From an uncultured Syntrophobacterales bacterium (GTDB taxonomy: Bacteria > Desulfobacterota > Syntrophia > Syntrophales > UBA5619), in assembly GCA_903903205.1 (NCBI GenBank), contig CAIUXU010000502.1:1-8868 (forward strand): a DNA stretch of 8,868 nt. The letters run 5' to 3'. This document shows, piece after piece, positions 1 to 6,183 of this stretch (position 1 is its first letter; every line of letters begins with the position of its first letter). The translations under genes were made by a program, and so were the position numbers. The notes below the pieces were generated by a model, which ran no database searches, had not been told where the DNA came from, and was given only the letters and a program-made list of their open reading frames with translations.

Positions 1-14
1 GACCTGAAGAAGTG

Positions 15-42
15 AGCGGCAGGGAAATCTCATCCTGCCGCT
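15..42. other. Hairpin upstream of the chemoreceptor gene
   Basis: Inverted repeat AGCGGCAGG (15-23) and CCTGCCGCT (34-42), a perfect 9-bp GC-rich stem with a 10-nt loop. It begins on the last base of an in-frame TGA at 13-15, so it could be the 3' end of a gene lying mostly outside the window. No T-run follows (the next bases are GACAGGGCAG), so it is not a canonical intrinsic terminator. It could also be an mRNA leader structure for the chemoreceptor. The role is undecided. Confidence 0.4.
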
Positions 43-88
43 GACAGGGCAGAAGAGTTTAGATCGATAAAGACGTGAGGCAGTGACA

Positions 89-2014
89 ATGGGTATTACG
101 GGAAACTTGAGACGGGGCATGCAGCGAAACCTGATCGTTTCGTTTCTACTGGTAGGGTTGATCCCGATGGTGGTTATGGGATCGATATTTTACTACATCT
201 CTTCCCAGGCCTTGTTAACGAAGGCAAATTCGGAAATGACCAGCGTATCGGCCCAGGCGATCGAGCTCCTGGATGCCCAATTCATGAACTACAAGATGCA
301 GATGGACGGCATCGTCTCACCTTGCAAGAATGCGATCGAAATGCTGCAGTTGGGTATCAATCTTGATCAGGGGAGCCAGGAGAAAACGGAAAAAGATTTG
401 GGGGATATTGTCAAAGAATATCCCGCATACCGGGGAATCTCCCTCATCGATGTGAAAGGAGAACTGAAAGCATCGAGCCGGAAACAGGGTATCCAAAATG
501 CATCTTCCCTCCCCTGGTTTCAGCGCGCCTTGACAACGAAGGATATCGTTTTCAGCGATCCTTATCTTGCCAAAGAGTCCAGTGAGCCCGTCATCACCAT
601 GGCAAAAGGTTTCTCCGCTCCCGATGGCAAAATCTCCGTAGTCATGGCTGTCGATATCGCAGCCGACAAAGCGCTGAAATCAATCAATAATATCAAGGTC
701 GGAAAGGAAGGGTTCGCATACCTCTTGAACAAGGATGGGCTGGTTCTTTCTTATCCCGACAAAACAAAGATCCTCCAGTTGAATATGACCACCTTCGATT
801 TCGGTAAGGAAATTTTGCGAAAGAAAACCGGGATCATAGAATATTCCTGGGAAGGAAAGGCTCTCTACGTTTCATTCCAGGAATACCGATCCATGGAATG
901 GATCATCGTTTCCGCGAGTTCAAAACAGGAGCAACTCGCGTCGACGAATACAATGAGGTCTCTTTTTATTGTTCTTGTAGTTCTGATGGCCCTCTGCTCA
1001 CTTATTTCAGGAATCCTATTCACCATCCGCTTGCTCAAACCGATCAATCGGGTGGTGCACGGTATTACGGACGCTGCCGAACAGGTCTCGGCGGCGTCTA
1101 TTCAGTTGTCTGCGTCGAGTGGGCATCTCGCGGAGGCGGCCTCGGAGCAGGCGTCGTCGCTGGAGCAGAGTTCTGCGTCTCTGGAGGAGATGTCGTCGAT
1201 GACCAGGCAAAATGCCGACAATGCGAGCCAGGCCAGGAAGAAGATGACCAAAGCCAAAGAAGTTGTGGAAAAAGTGAACAGTCAGATGGCGAAGCTGACG
1301 GAGGCCATCGCCCAGATCACCCGTTCGAGCGAAGAGACAGCAAAGATCATCAAGACCATCGACGGGATTGCCTTCCAGACGAATCTGCTGGCACTCAATG
1401 CGGCGGTGGAGGCGGCGCGCGCGGGAGAGGCCGGGGCCGGATTTGCTGTCGTGGCAGACGAAGTCCGGAATCTGGCGCTGCGGTCGGCGGGGGCGGCAAA
1501 GGAGACCAGTATTTTGATCGAGAAGACGATCAAAGCGGTCAAGAGCGGCAACGAAATTACGATTTCCACCCGGTCGGCGTTTCAGGAGAACTCGGAAATC
1601 TCCCGCGAAATCGGCCAATTGGTCGATGAAATCGCGTCTGCCTCCGAGGAGCAGTCGCAGGGAATCGGACAGGTGAACACGGCGGTAACGGAGATGGACA
1701 AGGTAACGCAGCAGACGGCGGCCAATGCACAAGAGTCGGCCGCGGCGGCGGAAGAACTGAATGCGCAGGCCGAACAGATGAAAGGTTATGTGGGCGACTT
1801 GGTGCGGGTTATCGGCGGCAGCAGTGCAAACGTTACCGGAGCGCAACTGTCACTGGGCGTTGGCCGGAGCAAGAATCCTCCTCCGGTGCAACCAGGTCAT
1901 AACGGGTGGGCCATGCAGGACAGGAAGAAAGTCAGTTTGCCGCCGGGCCACGGTAGAGTGACGAGGCCCGATCACATCATCCCGATGGGCGAAGACGATT
2001 TCAAGGATTTTTAA
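89..2014 (+). CDS. Methyl-accepting chemotaxis protein with dCache-type periplasmic sensor
   Basis: This is a transmembrane chemoreceptor that senses a periplasmic signal and controls the CheA kinase through CheW. I chose the ATG at 89 (641 aa) because TGAGG at 76-80 lies 8 nt upstream; the in-frame GTG at 83 would be only 2 nt from it. Approximate residues from the ATG: TM1 15-38; periplasmic region 40-288 that reads as a double Cache sensor (SLPWFQRAL near 140, AVDIAAD near 190); TM2 291-315. A full HAMP is not visible: a single KPINRVV segment runs straight into the coiled coil. The signalling tip is intact (IDGIAFQTNLLALNAAVEAA, about 424-443, then GFAVVADEVRNLA). Candidate methylation sites are SASLEEMSS (about 362-370), ASASEEQSQ (about 516-524) and AAAAEELNA (about 551-559). 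A Gly/Pro-rich linker ends in the acidic-aromatic tail GEDDFKDF, possibly a docking peptide for adaptation enzymes (inference). The family is certain; the ligand is unknown. Confidence 0.96.
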   Translation: MGITGNLRRGMQRNLIVSFLLVGLIPMVVMGSIFYYISSQALLTKANSEMTSVSAQAIELLDAQFMNYKMQMDGIVSPCKNAIEMLQLGINLDQGSQEKTEKDLGDIVKEYPAYRGISLIDVKGELKASSRKQGIQNASSLPWFQRALTTKDIVFSDPYLAKESSEPVITMAKGFSAPDGKISVVMAVDIAADKALKSINNIKVGKEGFAYLLNKDGLVLSYPDKTKILQLNMTTFDFGKEILRKKTGIIEYSWEGKALYVSFQEYRSMEWIIVSASSKQEQLASTNTMRSLFIVLVVLMALCSLISGILFTIRLLKPINRVVHGITDAAEQVSAASIQLSASSGHLAEAASEQASSLEQSSASLEEMSSMTRQNADNASQARKKMTKAKEVVEKVNSQMAKLTEAIAQITRSSEETAKIIKTIDGIAFQTNLLALNAAVEAARAGEAGAGFAVVADEVRNLALRSAGAAKETSILIEKTIKAVKSGNEITISTRSAFQENSEISREIGQLVDEIASASEEQSQGIGQVNTAVTEMDKVTQQTAANAQESAAAAEELNAQAEQMKGYVGDLVRVIGGSSANVTGAQLSLGVGRSKNPPPVQPGHNGWAMQDRKKVSLPPGHGRVTRPDHIIPMGEDDFKDF

Positions 2015-2068
2015 CGCATATCAAGCTGAAAAGCTCTCCAAATCCTTTTGGGGGCTGATGGTAATTCA

Positions 2069-3361
2069 TTGAGTGATCATACTGAACCATACGCCGGACC
2101 GCTGCCGACCGTCCTCGGTAACGGCCTTGCCTTTCTGAACCGGCAGCATCGGGACTGGAAAATCACCGTTTTGCGCACATCGTTGGACAAGCTGGCCTAC
2201 CAGATGGTCTTTCCCTACCTCTCCATCTATATCGTGGCGCTGGGGGCGTCGGGAACCCAACTGGGGATCGTCAACAGCATCGGCATGATCATCGCCGGTC
2301 TCTGCGGACCCTTCACCGGCTGGTTCATCGACCGAATCGGTCCCAAAAGAATCTACCTGATCGGCATCGGATTCCTGGCGGTCTGCTACCTGACCTACGG
2401 TCTGGCGCAAAGCTGGGAGATGACCATCGTCGCCATGATCGGTTACTGGTTGGGTTTCTCCACCAGCAATCACAGTTGCGCCACCATCTGCGGAAACTGC
2501 CTGGTCAATCGGGACCGGGCTACCGGCATGCTGATCTGTGAAACGGTCGCTGCGGGCTTTCTAGGAATGGCCGGGCCGCTGTTCGCCACTTGGCTTGTCA
2601 CCCTGTACGGCGGTGTCAACATCACCGGCATCAGGCCGCTGTTCTTTTCAGGCCTCCTGATTACGATCGGCACGTTTATCATCGTCCTGACGAAGCTGTC
2701 GGAACGGAAATGGGTCAAGGCTGGAAGTCACAGGCCGCACCTGTTCAGGGATATCTCCCAGGTGCTCAAGGGCGGGCGGCATCTGAAAAAATGGCTGGTC
2801 ATCGCCTCCATTGCCCAGTTACCGCTGGGAATGGTTTTTCCGTTCACCCAGGTTTTTGCCCATCAGATCAAAGGGGCCAATGAATTCATCCTGGGGATCA
2901 TGGTTACCGGATCGGCGCTGTCATCCATCGTCTGTGCCATTCCGCTGGGCAGGCTGGCGGACCGGATCGGCCGGAAGAGGGTCCTGTACATCACCATGCC
3001 GCTTTTCTGGATCTCCAACCTGATGCTGATCTCGGCGACGTCAACGGTATTTCTGGTCATTGCCGGAATCCTGCAGGGCTTTTTCTTCATCGGTGCATCC
3101 GTCTCCGCCGCCATAGAACGGGAACTGGTTCCTCCCGAACAGATGGGGAGATGGGTCGGCATCAACCGGTTCTTCAAGATGATTCTGAGCGCGATCCTGG
3201 CCTTGTCCGCGGGCCTCATCTGGGACAGGATCGGACCTCAGTATATCTTTATGCTCTTTGTGGGTATCGATCTCCTGATCCGTCTGCCATTGCTGATCAG
3301 CATCCCCGAAACCCTGCACGGGAATTTTAAGCAGGGAGCGGCGGGGGATTCAGAAAACTGA
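2069..3361 (+). CDS. MFS transporter, 12 predicted membrane helices, substrate unknown
   Basis: This is an inner-membrane major facilitator superfamily permease of about 430 aa, the usual length. The MFS signature motif A appears in both halves: GWFIDRIGPKR (about residues 84-94, loop 2-3) and GRLADRIGRKR (about 294-304, loop 8-9). Hydrophobic stretches are regularly spaced, with a central charged loop (about 211-240) between the two six-helix halves. No ATG precedes the first helix. The candidates are TTG at 2069, with GATGG 7 nt upstream and a G-run at 2050-2054, and TTG at 2048, with no Shine-Dalgarno; I prefer 2069, with low certainty. It follows the chemoreceptor on the same strand with no T-tract terminator between, so co-transcription is possible. 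It converges on the thioesterase gene 21 nt downstream. The sequence does not identify the substrate; sugar, organic acid or drug are all possible for this superfamily. Confidence 0.92.
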   Translation: MSDHTEPYAGPLPTVLGNGLAFLNRQHRDWKITVLRTSLDKLAYQMVFPYLSIYIVALGASGTQLGIVNSIGMIIAGLCGPFTGWFIDRIGPKRIYLIGIGFLAVCYLTYGLAQSWEMTIVAMIGYWLGFSTSNHSCATICGNCLVNRDRATGMLICETVAAGFLGMAGPLFATWLVTLYGGVNITGIRPLFFSGLLITIGTFIIVLTKLSERKWVKAGSHRPHLFRDISQVLKGGRHLKKWLVIASIAQLPLGMVFPFTQVFAHQIKGANEFILGIMVTGSALSSIVCAIPLGRLADRIGRKRVLYITMPLFWISNLMLISATSTVFLVIAGILQGFFFIGASVSAAIERELVPPEQMGRWVGINRFFKMILSAILALSAGLIWDRIGPQYIFMLFVGIDLLIRLPLLISIPETLHGNFKQGAAGDSEN

Positions 3362-3382
3362 GGGAAACATTTTTCGAGGGCA

Positions 3383-3859
3383 TCAAGGATGCCGGGGAAT
3401 CAAATGCTCCGGCACCTGAATCGCGACAACCTCCCCGCGGGCGCAGATTTTCCCGTTGGCGGAAAGGGTTGATTCCACGATCACCTTGCGCCCCTTGACC
3501 TCTTTCACCCTGCCGCGGATTTCCAGCGGGACGCCGAGGGGAGTCGGAAGCAGGTAATCGACGTGGAGAGACGCCGTGAGGAAGCGCAGGGGCGGGTCCG
3601 TATCCATCTCCCTGCCTTCGGAGCGGTACTTGGCCGCCGCGGCCGTACCCGTCCCGTGACAGTCGATGAGAGAGGCGATCATCCCACCGTAAACAAAACC
3701 CGGGATGGCCGTGTGGTAGGACCTTGGTTCATGGATGCAGACGGATTCCTCTCCATCCCAGTAACTTTTGATCTTCAGACCGTCATCGTTGAGGCGGCCG
3801 CACCCGTAGCAGTGGCTGAGATCGTCCGGATAGTAGTCCTGAAAGGCCTTTTTCGTCAT
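3383..3859 (-). CDS. PaaI-type hotdog-fold acyl-CoA thioesterase
   Basis: This small cytoplasmic protein (158 aa, typical length) probably hydrolyses acyl-CoA thioesters and acts as an oligomer of hotdog domains. The family motif is at residues 53-75: PGFVYGG followed by ASLIDCHGTGTAAA, with Asp66 at the usual catalytic position. The first residue of the normal HGG triplet is Tyr57 rather than His. Strands with LHVDYLLPTPLG and IRGRVKEVKGRKVIVE match the second half of the fold. The N-terminus carries HCYGCGRLNDDGL (16-28), a Cys-X2-Cys segment found in part of this family. The start is secure: the minus strand reads AGGAGGG just upstream of the ATG (3857-3859). It has its own promoter (3907-3935) divergent from nifU. 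The acyl substrate cannot be told from sequence, and a link to the beta-oxidation operon further right is only suggestive. Confidence 0.88.
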   Translation of the reverse strand: MTKKAFQDYYPDDLSHCYGCGRLNDDGLKIKSYWDGEESVCIHEPRSYHTAIPGFVYGGMIASLIDCHGTGTAAAAKYRSEGREMDTDPPLRFLTASLHVDYLLPTPLGVPLEIRGRVKEVKGRKVIVESTLSANGKICARGEVVAIQVPEHLIPRHP

Positions 3860-3906
3860 GTTCCCTCCTGTTTATGTAGGTTCAGCAATTGCATTTCCAC
3901 AACTTC

Positions 3907-3935
3907 ATCATAGAGCAACCGGATTGGGATATCAA
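3907..3935 (-). promoter_or_regulatory. Predicted sigma70 promoter of the thioesterase gene
   Basis: On the minus strand: -35 TTGATA (3930-3935), a 17-nt spacer (3913-3929) and -10 TATGAT (3907-3912). Each hexamer matches consensus at five of six positions and the spacing is ideal. The expected transcript start is near 3900, giving a leader of about 40 nt ahead of the ATG at 3859. The -35 box overlaps the palindrome ATCAAATTGAT at 3931-3941. Sequence match only; no experimental support. Confidence 0.7.
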
Positions 3936-3941
3936 ATTGAT
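3931..3941. promoter_or_regulatory. Candidate operator palindrome ATCAAATTGAT
   Basis: A perfect 11-bp inverted repeat around a central A (ATCAA-A-TTGAT), flanked by GAT on the left and TATC on the right, which extends the symmetry imperfectly. It overlaps the minus-strand -35 box and lies 15 bp left of the -35 box of the nifU promoter. A related palindrome is at 4009-4018. The position would suit a regulator acting on one or both divergent promoters. AT-rich short palindromes also arise by chance, so confidence is low. Confidence 0.3.
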
Positions 3942-3956
3942 TATCGGAATGATCCG

Positions 3957-3985
3957 TTGACAATCGGACCGGGTGGACTTAGAAT
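3957..3985 (+). promoter_or_regulatory. Predicted sigma70 promoter of nifU-nifS
   Basis: A perfect -35 TTGACA (3957-3962), 17-nt spacer (3963-3979) and -10 TAGAAT (3980-3985, five of six matches). The predicted transcript start is near 3992, giving a leader of about 59 nt before the nifU ATG at 4051. The near-consensus match suggests strong basal expression, consistent with a housekeeping Fe-S assembly role. There is no sigma54 (-24/-12 GG/GC) signature in this gap, which argues against classical NifA-driven nitrogen-fixation control. Confidence 0.75.
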
Positions 3986-4008
3986 AGCAATCGTCACCAT
4001 CTTTTGAT

Positions 4009-4018
4009 TCAATATTGA
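4009..4018. promoter_or_regulatory. Candidate operator palindrome TCAATATTGA in the nifU leader
   Basis: A perfect 10-bp inverted repeat about 17-27 nt downstream of the predicted nifUS transcript start, a position where a bound repressor could block elongation. Its half-site TCAA/TTGA, with neighbouring GAT and TC, matches the palindrome at 3931-3941 except for one added central base. It does not match the published E. coli IscR site patterns in any obvious way. The binding protein, if any, is unknown. Confidence 0.3.
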
Positions 4019-4050
4019 TCATTCACCAACGAAAAATTAAGGAGAATATT

Positions 4051-4878
4051 ATGTGGGAATACACGGACAAGGTCAGGGAGCATTTTCTCAATCCAAGGAA
4101 TGTCGGAGAAGTGGATCATCCGGACGGCATTGCGGAGGTCGGTTCCATCGCCTGCGGGGATGCCCTCAAACTTTCCTTCAAACTCGATGAAAACAAGCGG
4201 ATCCAGGAGGCGAAGTTCAAGACATTCGGTTGTGCCAGCGCCATTGCCTCTTCTTCGGCGCTCACCGAGATGATCAAGGGGATGACGCTGGAGGAGGCCA
4301 AGAAGGTGACCAATCAGGACATCGCCGCCTTCCTCGGCGGTCTGCCCGAGGAAAAAATGCATTGCAGCGTCATGGGGCAGGAGGCCCTCGAGAAGGCGAT
4401 CGAGAATTACCAGGGGGCGCCGGCCAAGGAGCCGGGTTCGCAGATCATCTGCGAGTGCTTCGGTGTGACGGACCGGGAGATCGAACGGGCTGTCCGGGAA
4501 AACAACCTTTCGACGGTCGAGGAGGTGACAAATTACACCAAGGCGGGAGGCGGCTGCGGCAACTGCCATGACGCGATCCGGCAGATCATCGAGAGGGTGC
4601 GGGCCGAGGCCAAACCGGCGGCGGCAACGCCGAAACTGACCAACATCCAGAAGATTCGAAAGATCGAAGAGGCCCTCGAAAAGGAGATTCGGCCTTCCCT
4701 GAAACACGACGGCGGCGACATCGAACTGATCGACGTCGTCGGCAACCGGGTTATCGTCGCTGTGCGGGGCGCCTGCGCCGTCTGTAAAGCGTCCGACATC
4801 ACGCTGAAGCACTTTGTCGAGGCGAAGCTCCGGGATCTGGTTTCACCCGACCTGATCATCGAGGAGGTAGCCCCATGA
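4051..4878 (+). CDS. nifU: NifU, three-domain Fe-S cluster assembly scaffold
   Basis: This cytoplasmic scaffold assembles Fe-S clusters with sulfur from NifS and passes them to client proteins. It is 275 aa, slightly shorter than classical NifU (about 300). The domains are all recognisable: an IscU-like N-terminal domain (1-122) with cluster ligands Cys35 (in ACGDA, with Asp37), Cys61 and Cys105; a central BFD-like [2Fe-2S] domain (about 131-182) with Cys134-X-Cys136 and Cys169-X2-Cys172; and a C-terminal NifU domain (about 203-272) with Cys242-X2-Cys245 in GACAVCKAS. The start is set by AAGGAG at 4039-4044, 6 nt before the ATG; an upstream in-frame ATT at 4015 is not needed. The stop overlaps the nifS start by 4 nt (ATGA), implying translational coupling. 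No other nif gene is in view, so a general Fe-S role is at least as likely as a nitrogenase-specific one. Confidence 0.96.
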   Translation: MWEYTDKVREHFLNPRNVGEVDHPDGIAEVGSIACGDALKLSFKLDENKRIQEAKFKTFGCASAIASSSALTEMIKGMTLEEAKKVTNQDIAAFLGGLPEEKMHCSVMGQEALEKAIENYQGAPAKEPGSQIICECFGVTDREIERAVRENNLSTVEEVTNYTKAGGGCGNCHDAIRQIIERVRAEAKPAAATPKLTNIQKIRKIEEALEKEIRPSLKHDGGDIELIDVVGNRVIVAVRGACAVCKASDITLKHFVEAKLRDLVSPDLIIEEVAP

Positions 4879-6056
4879 AAACCGTCTATCTGGACAACAA
4901 TGCCACGACCCAGGTGGCCTCCGAGGTGCTGGAGGCGATGCTTCCCTATTTCCACGAATATTACGGAAACCCTTCCAGCATGCACTCCTTCGGCGGCCAG
5001 GTCGCCCGGAAGATCCGTGATGCCCGTGAACAGGTCGCGGCGCTGATTGGCGCAACGCCCGACGAGATCATCTTCACGAGCTGCGGCACGGAGAGCGACA
5101 ACGCCGCCATCCGCTCGGCCCTGGCGACCTATCCGGAAAGGCGCCACATCGTAACCAGCAGGGTTGAACACCCCGCCGTCAAGTCCCTCTGCGCTAATCT
5201 CGCCGGCCAGGGCTATCGCATCACGGAACTGCCCGTCGAGAAGAACGGTCTGCTGGACATGGAACAGTTCGTCGACAGCCTGACCCCCGACACGGCGGTG
5301 GTTAGCCTCATGTGGTCCAACAACGAGACAGGGGTCATTTTCCCGGTGGAGAAGGCGGCGGAGCTGGCCCATGAACGGGGCATCCCGTTCCACACCGACG
5401 CGGTGCAATCGACCGGCAAGATCCCGATCGACATGAAGAAGAACATGATCGACATGCTCTCCTTCTCCGGACACAAGCTACACGCCCCCAAGGGGATCGG
5501 CGTCCTGTACGTTCGCAAGGGAACGCGGTTTTCGCCGTTTTTGATCGGAGGGCATCAGGAGAAGGGACGCCGGGGCGGCACGGAGAACACCCCCAGCATC
5601 ATCGGGCTGGGAAAGGCCTGTGAACTGGCAGCCCGGCACCTGGATACGGAAAACAGCGCTGTGAGGCGGCTGCGCGACAGGCTCGAGGAAGCCCTGCTGG
5701 TCCGAATCCCGAAATGCCGGGTCAATGGGGATATTCTGCAGCGACTTCCCAACACAACGAACATCAGTTTTGAGTTTGTCGAAGGGGAGGGCATCCTTTT
5801 GCTGATGAACGAATACGGAATCTGCGCCTCTTCCGGGTCGGCCTGCACATCAGGCTCCCTGCAACCATCGCACGTGCTGCGTGCGATGGGCGTCCCCTTC
5901 ACGATGGCCCATGGCTCCATCCGGTTCAGCCTGAGTATCTACAATACGGAAGAAGAGATCGATTTCGTGATCGAGAAGCTGCCCTCTATCATCGAGAGGC
6001 TGCGCGGGATGTCCCCCTACTGGGGTTCTGCCCCACAGGCTTGCGCAAGTGTGTAA
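4875..6056 (+). CDS. nifS: NifS, PLP-dependent cysteine desulfurase
   Basis: This enzyme converts L-cysteine to alanine and carries the sulfur as a persulfide to NifU. It is 393 aa, normal for the NifS/IscS class. The signature residues are present: the N-terminal YLDNNATT (5-12), His99 in VEHPAV (stacks on PLP), Asp175 and Gln178 in HTDAVQSTGK, the Schiff-base lysine Lys201 in SFSGHKLHAPKG, and the persulfide Cys324 in SSGSACTSG. That loop is the longer SSGSACTSG type of NifS/IscS rather than the SufS form. Arg349 in HGSIRFS binds the substrate carboxylate. The ATG at 4875 sits 7 nt after GGAGG (4863-4867), inside the end of nifU. The C-terminal extension after residue 378 (SPYWGSAPQACASV) is not part of the conserved fold. 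Transcription probably ends at the hairpin at 6126-6162. Confidence 0.97.
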   Translation: MKTVYLDNNATTQVASEVLEAMLPYFHEYYGNPSSMHSFGGQVARKIRDAREQVAALIGATPDEIIFTSCGTESDNAAIRSALATYPERRHIVTSRVEHPAVKSLCANLAGQGYRITELPVEKNGLLDMEQFVDSLTPDTAVVSLMWSNNETGVIFPVEKAAELAHERGIPFHTDAVQSTGKIPIDMKKNMIDMLSFSGHKLHAPKGIGVLYVRKGTRFSPFLIGGHQEKGRRGGTENTPSIIGLGKACELAARHLDTENSAVRRLRDRLEEALLVRIPKCRVNGDILQRLPNTTNISFEFVEGEGILLLMNEYGICASSGSACTSGSLQPSHVLRAMGVPFTMAHGSIRFSLSIYNTEEEIDFVIEKLPSIIERLRGMSPYWGSAPQACASV

Positions 6057-6125
6057 TGCACCGAAAACCTGCCTGACCGACCCTCCAGGATTGATGCCAT
6101 CTTGATGGCCGATGGGAATAAGCGA

Positions 6126-6162
6126 ATAAGCGCCCCGGATGTTCTCCTTCCGGGGCGCTTAT
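6126..6162. terminator. Strong hairpin between convergent nifS and the beta-oxidation gene
   Basis: A perfect 14-bp stem: left arm 6126-6139 (ATAAGCGCCCCGGA), 9-nt loop 6140-6148, right arm 6149-6162. It lies between two convergent genes, so it can serve as a shared bidirectional terminator. The immediate 3' tract is only moderately T-rich on either strand (CATTTCC on plus; TCGCTTATTCCC on minus); a real T-run (6180-6185) lies 18 nt further on the plus strand. The left arm carries a direct duplication: AATAAGCG at 6117-6124 and again at 6125-6132. Confidence 0.75.
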
Positions 6163-6183
6163 CATTTCCATCACTCTGCTTTT

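Noticed and set aside
1..15. Possible C-terminal end of an upstream gene (D-L-K-K-stop)
   Set aside because: Only four codons and a TGA are visible, which cannot be told from chance. It is consistent with the hairpin that starts at its stop, but not enough to call a gene.
44..70. Possible sigma28 flagellar promoter for the chemoreceptor
   Set aside because: ATCGATAA at 63-70 resembles the -10 GCCGATAA, but the position 15 nt upstream (44-47) reads ACAG rather than TAAA, and the transcript start would fall on the ribosome binding site.
3378..3394. Short inverted repeat GGCATC/GATGCC as a terminator between the MFS and thioesterase genes
   Set aside because: Only a 6-bp stem with a 3-nt loop, overlapping the thioesterase stop codon, and no T-run on either strand.
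4051..6056. nifUS as part of a nitrogen-fixation cluster
   Set aside because: No nifH, D, K, E, N, B or V, no NifA site and no sigma54 promoter are visible. NIF-type U/S pairs also serve general Fe-S assembly in many anaerobes.
6096..6109. Inverted repeat GCCATC-TT-GATGGC after nifS
   Set aside because: The 2-nt loop is too tight for a stable hairpin without opening pairs, and the much stronger stem at 6126-6162 explains termination better.
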